A stretch of 64,000 nt of DNA from Candidatus Poribacteria bacterium (GTDB lineage: Bacteria; Poribacteria; WGA-4E; WGA-3G): contig JAPOQK010000013.1 of the NCBI GenBank assembly GCA_026710795.1, positions 17,110 through 81,109 of the forward strand. The letters are read 5' to 3'. The position numbers and the translations under genes are program-made. Below, piece by piece: positions 1 through 10,768 of this stretch. The number at the start of each line of letters is the position of its first letter. Position 1 is the first letter of the stretch. The notes below the pieces were generated by a model, which was not told the origin of the DNA, ran no database searches, and saw nothing but the letters and a program-made list of their open reading frames with translations.

Positions 1-1053
1 TTTACCTGTTACGGTGAGTTCATCAGTGTGGATTAATCCTGCTTCTGCAAGACGTTTTGTTAAGAACTGGATTCCACCTGCCTCATATAGATCGGTAGCA
101 ACAAATTGTCCACCAGGTTTCAGGTCAGCCAAAACCGGTGTTCTCTGGCTTATCTCATGAAAATCTTCAAGGGTCAAAGGGATTTGTGCCTCGTATGCAA
201 TTGCGAGAAGATGTAGAACTCCGTTGGTTGAACCACCGGTGGCAGCAACTGATGTAATTGCATTTTCAAGAGATTTCCGTGTGATGATTTGACTCGGACG
301 ACGATCAGCAGCCAGCATATCCATAACAAGTTGTCCAGCTTTATATGCCTCATCATCCTTTTCTTCCACGGCAGCCGGAACACTACCACTCCCCATCGGT
401 GCTATTCCCAACATTTCAACCGCAGTAGCCATAGTATTAGCAGTAAATTGTCCCCCGCAAGCACCAGGTCCGGGACACCCTTTACTTATCAGATCATCCA
501 ATTCTTCAACAGTGATTGTTCCTTCTGCATGTTGACCGACCGCTTCAAACACGTCTTGAATCGTGACATCACGTCCTTGAAATTTACCCGGCATAATTGA
601 GCCACCATACAGTGTAAGAGATGGTATATCTAACCGCGCTAATGCCATAACAGTGCCTGGTACAGTTTTATCACAACCGCATAATGCAACAACAGCATCA
701 AACATATTTCCAATGGAAACTAACTCAATTGAATCGGCTACTACCTCTCGACTGATAAGCGATGTTTTCATGCCTTCAGTTCCCATTGTAATTCCGTCAG
801 AGATACTGACAGTATTGAATTCGAGAGGTGTACCACCTGAATCTCGAATACCTTGTTTTACCTTTGCAGCCAACCGTCTCAAATGGAAGTTACAAGGTCC
901 AATTTCAATCCAAGTATTTGCAACCCCGATAATTGGTTTGTCAAGATCTTCTGGAGATAATCCTCCATCACCAAACATTAGCATTGTACGTGCAGCGGCT
1001 CGGTCAGGTCCGTCGGTAATTACATGACTTCGGGGTTTGAGTTTATTGGACAT
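1..1053 (-). CDS. ilvD: dihydroxy-acid dehydratase (3' end outside window)
   Basis: Fe-S dehydratase that converts dihydroxy acids to 2-keto acids in isoleucine and valine synthesis. The frame is open to base 1, so 351 residues are seen and about 200 of the family's usual ~560 lie beyond the edge. Cys54 (GPCN), Cys127 (CDKTVPG) and Cys199 ([11 protein letters not shown]) match the family's cluster cysteines. The ATG at 1053 has GGAGG about 12 bases upstream. No other ilv gene is visible, so operon context is unknown. Assignment is secure from long stretches of typical IlvD sequence. Confidence 0.95.
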   Translation of the reverse strand, partial: MSNKLKPRSHVITDGPDRAAARTMLMFGDGGLSPEDLDKPIIGVANTWIEIGPCNFHLRRLAAKVKQGIRDSGGTPLEFNTVSISDGITMGTEGMKTSLISREVVADSIELVSIGNMFDAVVALCGCDKTVPGTVMALARLDIPSLTLYGGSIMPGKFQGRDVTIQDVFEAVGQHAEGTITVEELDDLISKGCPGPGACGGQFTANTMATAVEMLGIAPMGSGSVPAAVEEKDDEAYKAGQLVMDMLAADRRPSQIITRKSLENAITSVAATGGSTNGVLHLLAIAYEAQIPLTLEDFHEISQRTPVLADLKPGGQFVATDLYEAGGIQFLTKRLAEAGLIHTDELTVTGK

Positions 1054-1137
1054 AGTTGTGTGTCCTCCTACAATAAATAGATGCGATAGCCAAAAACAAG
1101 ATGGTAGCAACCATGTTGACCACAAGAAATTATATTT

Positions 1138-1656
1138 CTACATTGTAAATTCATAAACAAGGTCAATGTTAGGAGCGTCTTTGAGACGTAAGATAATGGT
1201 TCCTGCTTCTTGACGGTAAGCTTCCTGATACAGGGTTTTTATTTGTGTCAGATCAAATTGATAATCTTCAGTCGGATATGCTTCACATGTATCACCGTTA
1301 GCATTATGAGAGATATAAATAGGTAACTGCACAGGAAATGATTCAAGAAACGAATTAGAAGCAACTAAAGTGAATTGGTGTGTTTCACATCCTCCGCTGT
1401 AAGATAGGTTGACATTTAATGTATCACCATCAATTGATGCGGAATTTAATGCAAATTCATCAGTTCCAAACCTATCACCAGCATCACCAATGAATACATC
1501 TCCTTCATAAGGTGAGACATCTTGAATAGTGTCATCAACAGAAACAGATGTAAGACCGTCAGGTTCATTATTCAACTGATTATTGAATTGTTGACATCCT
1601 AATATAAATAGAAGAAAAAAATACATAATCAATTTTGCGATGTTGTTATGTTTCAT
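1138..1656 (-). CDS. hypothetical lipoprotein
   Basis: A 172-residue protein that I do not recognise. The N-terminus is a lipoprotein signal: basic start (MKHNN), a hydrophobic stretch, then the lipobox FILGC with Cys21 as the likely lipidated residue. The mature part is acidic and has paired cysteines (GGCETH, GDTCEAY) that could form a disulphide. It lies 26 bases downstream of hppA on the same strand and may be co-transcribed with it. Function unknown; export as a lipoprotein is inferred from the signal only. Confidence 0.75.
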   Translation of the reverse strand: MKHNNIAKLIMYFFLLFILGCQQFNNQLNNEPDGLTSVSVDDTIQDVSPYEGDVFIGDAGDRFGTDEFALNSASIDGDTLNVNLSYSGGCETHQFTLVASNSFLESFPVQLPIYISHNANGDTCEAYPTEDYQFDLTQIKTLYQEAYRQEAGTIILRLKDAPNIDLVYEFTM

Positions 1657-1682
1657 ATTTGTCTACCTTTTGAGGTGATGTA

Positions 1683-4034
1683 TTACTGTATTCCTATCCA
1701 ACTACTAAACACACCGCCATATTTCGCAATAAGACCTGCAAAGACAACTGATACCATAGACATTAATTTTATCAGGATGTTGAGGGAAGGACCGGATGTA
1801 TCTTTGAACGGGTCACCAACGGTATCGCCTACAATAGTAGCTTTGTGCTGTTCAGAGCCTTTTGCACCGTATTCATCCTCGTGCTTACCTTCTTCAATAA
1901 ATTTCTTAGCGTTATCCCATGCTCCACCAGCATTTGCCATCATAATTGCAAGAACAAAACCTGTTGCTAAACCACCCGCAAGTAAACCTAATACACCACC
2001 GACATTAAATATCAAACCTACAGCAACGGGAACAACAATCGCAATAAGTGATGGGTAAATCATTTCCCGTTGTGCACCAGCAGTTGAGATACTGACACAT
2101 CGAGCATAGTCGGGTTTCTCTTCACCTGTCATAATTTTGGGGTTTGCGCTAAATTGACGACGTACCTCTTCCACCATAGCACCCGCTGCTCTCCCTACAG
2201 CCTTCATTGTCAATGCACAAAAATAGAAAGCCATCACAGCACCAATGAATAGTCCGATAAGAACTTGAGGGTTCATCAGTGTAACATTATAATAGTCCAT
2301 AAATTGACTAACTGTTACCTTAACCGTTTCAATGGGGGCAAGTGGTCCTTCACCGTCAATATCCAAAGTATCTATACCAGCTAAGTGGATGAGTCCATAA
2401 CGTATTTCTTCAAGATAGGCTGCCAAAAGAGCGAGTGCTGTCAACGCTGCGGAACCGATTGCAAAACCTTTACCCGTTGCAGCGGTTGTATTACCAAGTG
2501 CATCTAACTGATCAGTGCGTTCTCGTACACTTTCATCAAGATTTGCCATTTCAGCATTGCCACCTGCGTTATCTGCAATTGGTCCATAAGCATCCGTAGC
2601 AAGCGTAATCCCGAGTGTTGCGAGCATACCCACTGCAGCGATACCAACGCCATATAATCCCATCAAAGGATCATTCGCTCCACCAGGTAGATAGTAACTA
2701 ATAGCAACAGCAGTAATTATGGTTAAAACAGGAATTGCAGTTGATTCCATCCCAACAGCAATACCTTCAATTATGACTGTTGCGGGTCCAGTTTGTGCCT
2801 GTTTTGCAATGGCACGGGTTGGTTTATATTCATGAGAGGTGAAGATTTCAGTAACTTTACCAATAATCAATCCTGCGACAAGGCCTGTGACAATCGCACC
2901 CCACACCTGCCACTTGTTTGGTAATTCTAGGTATAGTAAAATGGGGAGTGAAGCGATAGCAATACCGAAGGCACTTCCATTGATTCCAAGATTCAAAGAA
3001 CTCATCAACTGCCTCATTGAAGCCCCTTCTTTTGTCCGCACGAGATAGATACCAATAATGGAAAGAATCACTCCTATACCCGCGATAATCATTGGTGCAG
3101 AAAGGTATTTAAGCTGTAGTGCCATATTATCATGGTCTTTGGCAGCAATTGCAGCGACACCAAGTGCAGCTGTGGCAAGGATTGAACCCGCATAAGATTC
3201 GTATAGATCAGCACCCATTCCAGCAACATCACCAACGTTATCACCAACGTTATCTGCAATTACAGCAGGGTTTCGTGGATCATCTTCTGGTATTCCTGCC
3301 TCAACCTTCCCGACGAGATCCGCACCAACATCTGCTGCTTTGGTATAGATACCTCCGCCGACGCGTGCGAACAATGCTTGCGTTGAAGCTCCCATGCCAA
3401 AACTCAACATGATAACAGTAATCTGGGGAAGAGGGTTAGTTCCAGTAGGAAAAAGTTTATACAGAACAAAAAACCATACGGTAATATCGAGCAGTGCAAA
3501 TCCTACAACGATCAATCCCATCACCGCACCAGCACGAAAGGCTACCTTTAAACCTTCGTCGAGTCCTTTCATCGCAGCACTTGTAGTACGGGCGGAGGCG
3601 TTGGTGGCAGTCTTCATACCCAAAAATCCACAAAGACCTGAGAAGAAACCACCTGTAAGAAAAGCAAATGGGACGACCTGATTTTGCGCTTTCAGAACAA
3701 ACGCCATAAAGATGAAGATGATACAAAGGACAGCAAAAACGATTCCGACTACTTTATACTGTTGCCTAAGATATGCCATTGCACCTTCGCGAACAGATTG
3801 TGCAATTTCACGCATCGTTTCATTTCCCTCGTCCTGTTTCATCACAGAACGATAGAAATGATAAGCAAATACTAAAGCTATAAGTGAACTGATTGGGGCA
3901 ATCCACCATAATGGTGGAATTGCTGGAGGAGGATCTGATTGAGCAAACGCTGTGGTGGCTAAATTCAGAATTGGTAAGTAAATTAAATATATTCTCCAAT
4001 TTAACCACCTACTTTTGCATGTGATTTCACGCAT
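1683..4034 (-). CDS. hppA: membrane-bound ion-pumping pyrophosphatase
   Basis: Integral membrane enzyme that hydrolyses pyrophosphate and pumps H+ or Na+. At 783 residues it is at the long end of the family because of a signal-like N-terminal extension (LNLATTAFAQ). Family motifs are intact: DVGADLVGKVE, DNVGDNVGDVAGMGADLYES, DAYGPIADNAGG and GDTVGDPFKDTSGPSLN. The motif GNTTAATGKGFAIGS carries Ala where K+-independent enzymes have Lys, which predicts a K+-dependent type; whether it moves H+ or Na+ cannot be settled by eye. GAGAGG precedes the ATG at 4034. The start is 22 bases from the stop of folC. Confidence 0.95.
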   Translation of the reverse strand: MREITCKSRWLNWRIYLIYLPILNLATTAFAQSDPPPAIPPLWWIAPISSLIALVFAYHFYRSVMKQDEGNETMREIAQSVREGAMAYLRQQYKVVGIVFAVLCIIFIFMAFVLKAQNQVVPFAFLTGGFFSGLCGFLGMKTATNASARTTSAAMKGLDEGLKVAFRAGAVMGLIVVGFALLDITVWFFVLYKLFPTGTNPLPQITVIMLSFGMGASTQALFARVGGGIYTKAADVGADLVGKVEAGIPEDDPRNPAVIADNVGDNVGDVAGMGADLYESYAGSILATAALGVAAIAAKDHDNMALQLKYLSAPMIIAGIGVILSIIGIYLVRTKEGASMRQLMSSLNLGINGSAFGIAIASLPILLYLELPNKWQVWGAIVTGLVAGLIIGKVTEIFTSHEYKPTRAIAKQAQTGPATVIIEGIAVGMESTAIPVLTIITAVAISYYLPGGANDPLMGLYGVGIAAVGMLATLGITLATDAYGPIADNAGGNAEMANLDESVRERTDQLDALGNTTAATGKGFAIGSAALTALALLAAYLEEIRYGLIHLAGIDTLDIDGEGPLAPIETVKVTVSQFMDYYNVTLMNPQVLIGLFIGAVMAFYFCALTMKAVGRAAGAMVEEVRRQFSANPKIMTGEEKPDYARCVSISTAGAQREMIYPSLIAIVVPVAVGLIFNVGGVLGLLAGGLATGFVLAIMMANAGGAWDNAKKFIEEGKHEDEYGAKGSEQHKATIVGDTVGDPFKDTSGPSLNILIKLMSMVSVVFAGLIAKYGGVFSSWIGIQ

Positions 4035-4055
4035 TAAATACCTCTCTTTTATAAA

Positions 4056-5444
4056 TTATTCGTAATCCCAATTAAAATATTTGAGTGCTTGTCCAACAAG
4101 ATAAAGTGAACCTGAAATGCATATCAAATCATTTGTTGACGCTGACGATATTGCTTTCGTAATGGCATCTTCTGGTGTCGGACATAGTGAAGTCTTATTA
4201 CATATCCCAGACCAAGTATCAAGAATCGTTTTAGCGGGAAAAACACGGGGGTTGTCTGTAACTTGTGTGGTAATCACGAAATCCGCGTTCTGTGAGACTA
4301 TTTCGCCAATTGCTGTCAAATCCTTATCCTTCATAATACTAACGACAAAAATCACTTGATCATAATGAAAATAATCACGGATTGTCCTACATAATGCCTC
4401 CATTGATATTGGGGAATGTGCTCCATCAAGCAAAACAAGCGGAGACGACATAATTCGTTGAATACGTCCATACCACTGCACATTCTCAAATCCTCTATAG
4501 ACACTATCTTTTGAAATGTTAAATCCTTTCTGTTTAAGACATTCAATCCCAGCGAGTGCAGTCATTGCATTTACAAACTGATGGTGTCCTAACAAAGGTG
4601 TCATGAGTTGTTGATAATGTTCTGAGCGTGTCTCCACATCAAATTGTTGTCCAATCGGAACAAAATCTGAATCCCTAACGGTATGTAAAACAGATTCGTC
4701 TTGATTATCTATAGTAAAATCATCTACATCAACTATTGGTGCATTCCGTTCGTTGGCAACTTTGTCTATAACCGCACGTGCTTCTGGATGTTGCGGTGCA
4801 AGTGCAATAGGACACCCCTGTTTAATTATTTCTGCTTTTTCGCTGGCTATCTCCCTATATGTTTTTCCTAATATAGTCGTGTGTTCTAAACCAATAGGTG
4901 TAATGACAGATACTACGGGTGAAACTACATTTGTTGCGTCAAGTCGTCCACCTAAACCCACTTCAATAACTGCAAAATCTGTTTCTTGCTCAGCGAAATA
5001 AATAAATGCAAGCGCGGTGTAAATTTCAAAAAATGAAACATGTCCGAATTCCGATTTTGAAACAGTTTCAATTGCAGGTTTGAGTTTATTAATATAGGAA
5101 GTAATTTCTGATTCTGATATAAGTTTGCCGTCAATCCGACATCTTTCTCTTGGTGTAATGAGATGTGGGGATGTATACAAACCCGTTTTATATCCTGCAT
5201 GTGATAGTACTGATGCGATGACCGCTGCTGTTGACCCTTTACCTTTACTCCCCGCGACATGTATGACTTTTAATTTTTCATGTGGATTTCCAAGCAAGTT
5301 CAATAACAAAGTGATGCGATTGAGATTATAGAACCGTGCTTGACGCGCAAAGTCCACACTTCTTTCATAATCAATGAACTGTTCTATGTAAGCGAGTGTA
5401 GATTTATAGTTTCGAATTTTTGTGTTATTAGTTATATCGCACAA
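4056..5444 (-). CDS. folC: folylpolyglutamate synthase / dihydrofolate synthase
   Basis: Mur-ligase-family enzyme adding glutamate to dihydropteroate or folates in the cytosol. The 462 residues fit the family. The ATP-binding loop GSKGKGSTAAV is near residue 65, followed by TSPHL and RCRIDG; VGLGGRLDATNVV and the C-terminal DGAHSP motif are also present. It is followed closely by hppA on the same strand. A second folate gene, folP, lies far away at 56677. Assignment is clear; only the choice between mono- and bifunctional activity is open. Confidence 0.93.
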   Translation of the reverse strand: MCDITNNTKIRNYKSTLAYIEQFIDYERSVDFARQARFYNLNRITLLLNLLGNPHEKLKVIHVAGSKGKGSTAAVIASVLSHAGYKTGLYTSPHLITPRERCRIDGKLISESEITSYINKLKPAIETVSKSEFGHVSFFEIYTALAFIYFAEQETDFAVIEVGLGGRLDATNVVSPVVSVITPIGLEHTTILGKTYREIASEKAEIIKQGCPIALAPQHPEARAVIDKVANERNAPIVDVDDFTIDNQDESVLHTVRDSDFVPIGQQFDVETRSEHYQQLMTPLLGHHQFVNAMTALAGIECLKQKGFNISKDSVYRGFENVQWYGRIQRIMSSPLVLLDGAHSPISMEALCRTIRDYFHYDQVIFVVSIMKDKDLTAIGEIVSQNADFVITTQVTDNPRVFPAKTILDTWSGICNKTSLCPTPEDAITKAISSASTNDLICISGSLYLVGQALKYFNWDYE

Positions 5445-5509
5445 AGTGTACCTGAATTTAAAATTGTCAATACTAACAACAGGAATTACTTTCTAAATTG
5501 TTCTTTTTG

Positions 5510-5728
5510 TTACACCTTGGAGTCATCGTCCTCACTTCTTAAATATCTAACAACGACCCATAACGATATTAAGAAAACAACAAATCCTAATATATAGATT
5601 ATATTACGAATGGGTTCGTAAAATATGATTTCAGATATTTCAGATGTGAAGTCACCAAAGAAGATTTGTATGAGGAAACCTGCTATTGAGCAATTTACTA
5701 ATAAAAGAATCATTTGTCTTCTTTTCAC
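5510..5728 (-). CDS. small two-helix membrane protein
   Basis: A 72-residue hypothetical protein with two predicted transmembrane segments (about residues 7-24 and 44-62) and an acidic tail ending SEDDDSKV. The start is GTG at 5728, chosen because GGAGG lies about 7 bases upstream. It sits between glyA and folC on the same strand with short gaps, so it is probably in the same transcript. No family recognised. Confidence 0.6.
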   Translation of the reverse strand: MKRRQMILLLVNCSIAGFLIQIFFGDFTSEISEIIFYEPIRNIIYILGFVVFLISLWVVVRYLRSEDDDSKV

Positions 5729-5772
5729 TCAGTTTTCCTCCATTGATAGGTGAAATCAACGTCAACTGCACA

Positions 5773-7026
5773 TTAATTTAGATATTCATAGATTGGGAAT
5801 TGTGAACAGAATTCTGTGACTTTTTCTTTTACCTGTCGTTTGATGGACGTTTTCTGTCTATTTTCAAGAACTTCAGTAATAAAATCGGCAATCTGAATCA
5901 TAGCGTCTTCTTTCATACCGCGTGTAGTAACCATTGGGGTGCCGAGTCGAAGTCCGCTTGTAGTTTTAGGTTTCCTTTTGTCAAAAGGTATAGTATTTTT
6001 ATTTACAATAATTCCCGCATCTTCAAGGTGATCCGCAGCTTGCCTACCACTCAATTTCTCATATTTTGAACTCAAGTCAAGTAACATGAGATGATTCTCA
6101 GTTCCTCCACTCACCAAACGGAAACCGTTCTCAATTAACCTCTCAGCAAGTGCCTTCGCATTCTTTACGATTTGTGATTGATATATTTTAAATTCTGGTT
6201 CTCCTGCTTCCTTGAATGCAACTGCTCTTGCTGCGATAGTATGTAGAAACGGTCCCCCTTGCAAACCGGGAAACACTGCTCGGTCAATCTTAGATGCATA
6301 CTCTTCTTTACACATTATCATAGCTCCACGCGGACCACGTAAGGTCTTGTGTGTCGTAGTTGTAACCACATCACTGTATGGGATAGGGTCAGGATGTACT
6401 CCTCCTGCGATAAGACCTGCAATATGTGCTATATCGGCAAGAAGATATGCTCCAACTGAATCAGCGACATCACGCCATGCTGCAAAATCAAATTGACGTG
6501 GATATGCAGTCGCTCCTACAACAATCAACTTTGGTTGATATTCTGCAGCAAGTTGAGCTACCTGCTCCATGTCAATTAATTCTGTTTCTGCATTCACCCC
6601 ATAAGAAACAACATTGTAATAACGACCTGAAAAATTCACCTTATCCCCGTGGCTCAAATGTCCACCATGACTCAGTGACATCGCAAGGATTGTATCACCC
6701 GGGTCAAGTAGTGCGTGGTATGCTGCCATATTCGCTTGTGTACCTGCATGCGGTTGCACGTTCACATGCTCAGCACCAAACAGAGATTTAGCACGGTCAA
6801 TCGCAAGAGATTCAACGTCATCCATAAATTCACAACCATTATAGTAACGTTCACCGGGGTATCCTTCTGCGTATTTATTGGCTAAGATACTTCCCTGAAT
6901 TTCCATGACAGCGCGACTTGCATAGTTCTCGGATGGAATGAGCATCAGAGAATTCTGTTGACGTGCCAAGTCTTTGGCGGTAATTTCAACGATTTGTGGG
7001 TCAATTTCTACTAATTTTTTATTCAT
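5773..7026 (-). CDS. glyA: serine hydroxymethyltransferase
   Basis: PLP enzyme interconverting serine and glycine with transfer of the one-carbon unit to tetrahydrofolate. Length 417 matches bacterial GlyA. Visible signatures: the N-terminal [18 protein letters not shown], the PLP-lysine motif [13 protein letters not shown], and [13 protein letters not shown] near the C-terminus. The head-to-tail order glyA, small membrane protein, folC puts two one-carbon/folate genes together. It is divergent from the lipoprotein gene at 7198. Confidence 0.96.
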   Translation of the reverse strand: MNKKLVEIDPQIVEITAKDLARQQNSLMLIPSENYASRAVMEIQGSILANKYAEGYPGERYYNGCEFMDDVESLAIDRAKSLFGAEHVNVQPHAGTQANMAAYHALLDPGDTILAMSLSHGGHLSHGDKVNFSGRYYNVVSYGVNAETELIDMEQVAQLAAEYQPKLIVVGATAYPRQFDFAAWRDVADSVGAYLLADIAHIAGLIAGGVHPDPIPYSDVVTTTTHKTLRGPRGAMIMCKEEYASKIDRAVFPGLQGGPFLHTIAARAVAFKEAGEPEFKIYQSQIVKNAKALAERLIENGFRLVSGGTENHLMLLDLSSKYEKLSGRQAADHLEDAGIIVNKNTIPFDKRKPKTTSGLRLGTPMVTTRGMKEDAMIQIADFITEVLENRQKTSIKRQVKEKVTEFCSQFPIYEYLN

Positions 7027-7111
7027 AATCTTTCACCGATTGCAACTTGACATCTTAAATATATGGTAAAAATCAAATTCTAACACAAAAATGACACAAA
7101 TTCAAGAAAAG

Positions 7112-7140
7112 TTGACAACTTAGTGTCCACATGATATATT
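7112..7140 (+). promoter_or_regulatory. sigma70-type promoter of the propeller lipoprotein
   Basis: Perfect TTGACA at 7112-7117, a 17-base spacer, and TATATT at 7135-7140. It lies 58 bases upstream of the ATG at 7198 and points into it. Confidence 0.7.
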
Positions 7141-7197
7141 AGTGGTAACGGATTTTCGTTACTTCATACTTTCTACTCATTTCTTAATTATCTTATT

Positions 7198-9408
7198 ATG
7201 TCTCAATTCACACATTTCAGAACCGTTTTCGTCTTTACTATCCTGTTTACATCAATCATGCTTGTTTGGGGTTGTAACTCACAAGATGAAAAACAGAAAT
7301 CTCCTCCGACAGCACAAGATTCCACACCTCCTAAAGTAACCACTCCAGTTAAACCCCCGCGTCCTGAAGATTGGCACATGTTCATGAACGACTTACAATT
7401 TTCGGGAAAGAGTCCTGATAAAGTTCTAAAACCCCCTCTACAGATGTTATGGAAATTCAAAACAGGTGGACCTTTGACAGCATCACCAGTAATCGCAAAC
7501 GGTATTCTGTATATCGGGTCTACTGATGGAAAAATGTATGCATTAGACGCAAAAAAGTGGGATATAAAATGGGTATATAATGCTGGTAGTTCTATCCGTT
7601 TTTCCGCTGTTGTATGGGGTGGTCGTGTATATTTCAATACTCGGAATAACAAATTTTATGCACTTGATGCTGATTCAGGAGAATTGGTATGGGACTATAC
7701 ATCAAAAGGTTGGATGGATTCCCCTCCTGTTGTATTTGAAGGAACTGTTTACACAGGTGCTTATCCATCGCGGATTTATATGTTGGATGCGTTCACCGGT
7801 AAACTCAAGTCGGAACGACAACGCAAAGTCACTATTAATGGTGTTGAATATGGGTGCTCAAATGGAGAGTTTCGACCAGTCTTTCCGCAAGTCAATACGA
7901 ATTTATGGCGTGGTTATACCGAAGCAAGTGAGAGTTTTCCTGTCGCAGCCAATGGTTATGTCTATATTGGGGCGCGAGAGGGTAAGATTCATGCGATCAA
8001 TATTACATCTAAAACAGAGGAGTGGTCATATATGGCTGCTGGACCTGTTGATGCAGCACCTGCGATCTCTGATGGTGTCCTTTATGCAGCATCCACAGAT
8101 GGTTATATTTATGCATTTGGGAATGTAGTTGAAGACGCAACAGTTACTATTGAGGCGCGAAAATACGGTGTCGTCACGCGTGATAATACACCGGTATATA
8201 AAGAAAAAGATGGATCTTCACCGGTATATCTTCTGAATGATGGGACACGATTGCCGTTTGTACAAACTATTAGTAATTGGGTTCAAATAGAATTGCCTAA
8301 CAAAGAGAAAGTATGGTTAGAAGAATTGTCTTTTGGTGATTTTGTTGAAACTGAAGGTGTATTGTTTAACACTAATTACTGTGATACACCTCGGACCATA
8401 CACCTTATCACAGGTGCAGAATATCCCAAATGGAGTCCGGACGGAAAATTTGTTGCAATGCTAAAGAGAACTGATCTGAGTGGAAGTTATTGGAAAGCTA
8501 CCGAATTATGGATTATGGATAAAAATGGTGAACAAGCAAAAAAACTATATTCCGGCCAATTTTACAATCCACATGTCTCTTGGTCTCTGGATAGCCGTTT
8601 ATTAGCTCTTGAGGTAGAAGTTGACGGTGACAAATATATCTCTATAGTAGATTGGGGATTAGGTAATATTAAACGGCTTATTAGAGGAACTGCACCAACA
8701 TGGTCACCATCTGCAAACAAAATAGCATTTAAACGACGAGAAAAAGGGGTTGATTATGTTTTTCGGATAAATAGTGATGGAAGCGGAGGAAGAGAAATCG
8801 CAAAAGTTCAATATAAACAATCCCGGTATGCATACACATATATACATCCACCGTCTTGGTCCGCGGATGGGAATCAGCTTGCCTTTGAGGTGTCGCAAGA
8901 TCATAAAGTTGGAAACGGGACAGTTCCCTATGCTGCTATCCGAATTCAAAATGTGGAAGGTGAACGTATCAAGCAGATTGCAACACAACATCAACGTGTT
9001 CGACAGCTACGTTGGTCACCTGATGGCGCACGATTAGCTTATGTTGTTTCGGGTAGTAATCGACAGGATCCTGTCCTTGACAAACGTCTTCATATTACAG
9101 GTATCAGTGACGATACAATAAAACATCATATTCTTAAGCACACAAGTCCTGCATGGTCACCTACCGGTAACCATTTAGCATATTTAGAACGTGAAGACTG
9201 TGCAGGAATACGATGGAAAATATGGATATTTGATTTGAAGAACGGAAAGAAATATCCCATTGCACGGACTTCTATGAAACTTACATCAATTGTATGGATG
9301 CCGGATGGAAAAAGTTTGTGTCTATGGCATACATCTGATTATCTACAAGATAATGTATACAAACCGGCTGACACAAAAGGATGGATTGTGCCAATTAACA
9401 TATTTTAG
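7198..9408 (+). CDS. lipoprotein with PQQ-type and TolB/PD40-type beta-propellers
   Basis: A 736-residue exported protein. The lipobox MLVWGC makes Cys26 the likely lipid anchor. Residues ~60-320 are PQQ-like blades (ILYIGSTDGKMYALDA, VYIGAREGKIHAIN, VLYAASTDGYIYAFG). Residues ~325-385 resemble an SH3-like module (VVTRDNTPVYKEKDG). From ~400 to the end come WD40/PD40-like repeats (YPKWSPDGKFVAML, LRWSPDGARLAYVV, WSPTGNHLAYL). The likely role is an envelope scaffold or binding protein; no catalytic residues were identified. A good promoter lies upstream, but no clear ribosome site. It converges on the alcohol dehydrogenase gene with a 15-base gap. Confidence 0.85.
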   Translation: MSQFTHFRTVFVFTILFTSIMLVWGCNSQDEKQKSPPTAQDSTPPKVTTPVKPPRPEDWHMFMNDLQFSGKSPDKVLKPPLQMLWKFKTGGPLTASPVIANGILYIGSTDGKMYALDAKKWDIKWVYNAGSSIRFSAVVWGGRVYFNTRNNKFYALDADSGELVWDYTSKGWMDSPPVVFEGTVYTGAYPSRIYMLDAFTGKLKSERQRKVTINGVEYGCSNGEFRPVFPQVNTNLWRGYTEASESFPVAANGYVYIGAREGKIHAINITSKTEEWSYMAAGPVDAAPAISDGVLYAASTDGYIYAFGNVVEDATVTIEARKYGVVTRDNTPVYKEKDGSSPVYLLNDGTRLPFVQTISNWVQIELPNKEKVWLEELSFGDFVETEGVLFNTNYCDTPRTIHLITGAEYPKWSPDGKFVAMLKRTDLSGSYWKATELWIMDKNGEQAKKLYSGQFYNPHVSWSLDSRLLALEVEVDGDKYISIVDWGLGNIKRLIRGTAPTWSPSANKIAFKRREKGVDYVFRINSDGSGGREIAKVQYKQSRYAYTYIHPPSWSADGNQLAFEVSQDHKVGNGTVPYAAIRIQNVEGERIKQIATQHQRVRQLRWSPDGARLAYVVSGSNRQDPVLDKRLHITGISDDTIKHHILKHTSPAWSPTGNHLAYLEREDCAGIRWKIWIFDLKNGKKYPIARTSMKLTSIVWMPDGKSLCLWHTSDYLQDNVYKPADTKGWIVPINIF

Positions 9409-9423
9409 CAATGACTCAGTATT

Positions 9424-10605
9424 TTAAAATGACACCTCAAGCAAATGTAACATATCCTCCTCAGCACACTTTCTCGGATTAAATTTATGACAATGATCAA
9501 GCATTGAATCTGTAGCAAGTTTTGGTATTTTGTCCCTATCTAATCCAGCTTCACCGAGTCCGGAAGGCATATTGAGTTCAATGTTTAATGCACGTATCTC
9601 ATCAATGGCAGCACAAGCAGCCTCACCCTTTGACATCCCATCAACATTTACACCTAAAGCATCAGCAACATCCGCAAACTTATCAATCACATAAGAGAGA
9701 TTAAACTCCATCACATGCGGAAGTAAAATGGCATTCGCAACACCGTGTGGAATAGGTGCATCTGTTGATAACTGATGTGCAATAGAGTGAACCGCACCAA
9801 GTCCTTTCTGAAATGAAAACGCTGCCATACAAGAACCTAATAACATCTCACCTCTCGCTACAACATTCTCTCCATTGTGATATACGGTGCGTATATTTGC
9901 ACCCAGCATTTTCAGAGCTTGCAACGCTATACCTTCTGCGATCGGATGATGTTTTGTCGCAACGTACGCCTCTATTCCGTGTGTGATAGCATCCATACCG
10001 GTTGCAGCCGTCAATGCCTGTGGCATCTTCACAGTTAATACGGGGTCAAGAAGTGCGATGTTTGACATATTGTAACGTGTGATAATCGCACGTTTGCGCA
10101 ATCGGTCTGTCGTTTGTAATGATGTATCCGTTATAATCGCTCCCTGTGATACTTCACTCCCAGTTCCTGCAGTTGTCGGCACACATATCAATGGAGGCAT
10201 ATCATCGCGAATCTTATTTACCCCATCTGAATCTACATAGTAAGGTTCAAGTGGAGGAGCGTGTGTTGTAAGTAAACGAATAGCTTTTGCAGCATCCATC
10301 ACACTACCACCACCAACAGCAATCACAACATCGCAATTTTCTCGCTGATAGGTATCTATACCTTGTTCAATACTTATATCTGTAGGGTTAGGTTCAATGT
10401 CAATATAAGTAGAATAGGGTATATTAGCAGATTCCAATGGTGCCAAAGCTTGACTCAATATTCCCACTTGCTGAACCCCAGCATCGCTAACGACAAGCGG
10501 TTTGTTGCAACCTAATGTGTTAAGATGCTCAGCAAGGTTTTCGATAGAACCCGCACCAAATTCAATTTGCGGAGGTGAGTAATAGTTGATAATATCTTGC
10601 TTCAA
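9424..10605 (-). CDS. iron-containing alcohol dehydrogenase
   Basis: NAD(P)-dependent group III alcohol dehydrogenase of 393 residues. Signatures: GGGSVMDAAKAIRLL for dinucleotide binding, PTTAGTGSEVS, the first metal ligand region GMDAITHGIEAY, and the metal-binding histidines in AVHSIAHQLS and IPHGVANAILLPHVMEFN. Substrate cannot be told from sequence; butanol, lactaldehyde/propanediol and 4-hydroxybutyrate dehydrogenases are alternatives. It is monocistronic, divergent from comEC. Confidence 0.92.
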   Translation of the reverse strand: MKQDIINYYSPPQIEFGAGSIENLAEHLNTLGCNKPLVVSDAGVQQVGILSQALAPLESANIPYSTYIDIEPNPTDISIEQGIDTYQRENCDVVIAVGGGSVMDAAKAIRLLTTHAPPLEPYYVDSDGVNKIRDDMPPLICVPTTAGTGSEVSQGAIITDTSLQTTDRLRKRAIITRYNMSNIALLDPVLTVKMPQALTAATGMDAITHGIEAYVATKHHPIAEGIALQALKMLGANIRTVYHNGENVVARGEMLLGSCMAAFSFQKGLGAVHSIAHQLSTDAPIPHGVANAILLPHVMEFNLSYVIDKFADVADALGVNVDGMSKGEAACAAIDEIRALNIELNMPSGLGEAGLDRDKIPKLATDSMLDHCHKFNPRKCAEEDMLHLLEVSF

Positions 10606-10703
10606 GTTTTGATTCCCTTGTTAATATAATCTGTCTTTACATTAGCATAAAATATAGCACGTTTACCGATATTATTCAACCTGTTTCTCTACATACATAA
10701 ACG

Positions 10704-10732
10704 TTGAAATATTCCAAAACAGTCAATATAAT
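10704..10732 (+). promoter_or_regulatory. promoter of comEC
   Basis: TTGAAA at 10704-10709, a 17-base spacer and perfect TATAAT at 10727-10732, 36 bases before the comEC ATG at 10769. Confidence 0.6.
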
Positions 10733-10768
10733 ACATAATATATCCATCCCTAATCAATAGACACAGTA

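Noticed and set aside
653..1027. Plus-strand open frame opposite ilvD
   Set aside because: Lies entirely within the antisense of a strongly conserved gene; the same holds for the other antisense frames over hppA, the fusion gene, comEC and the rest.
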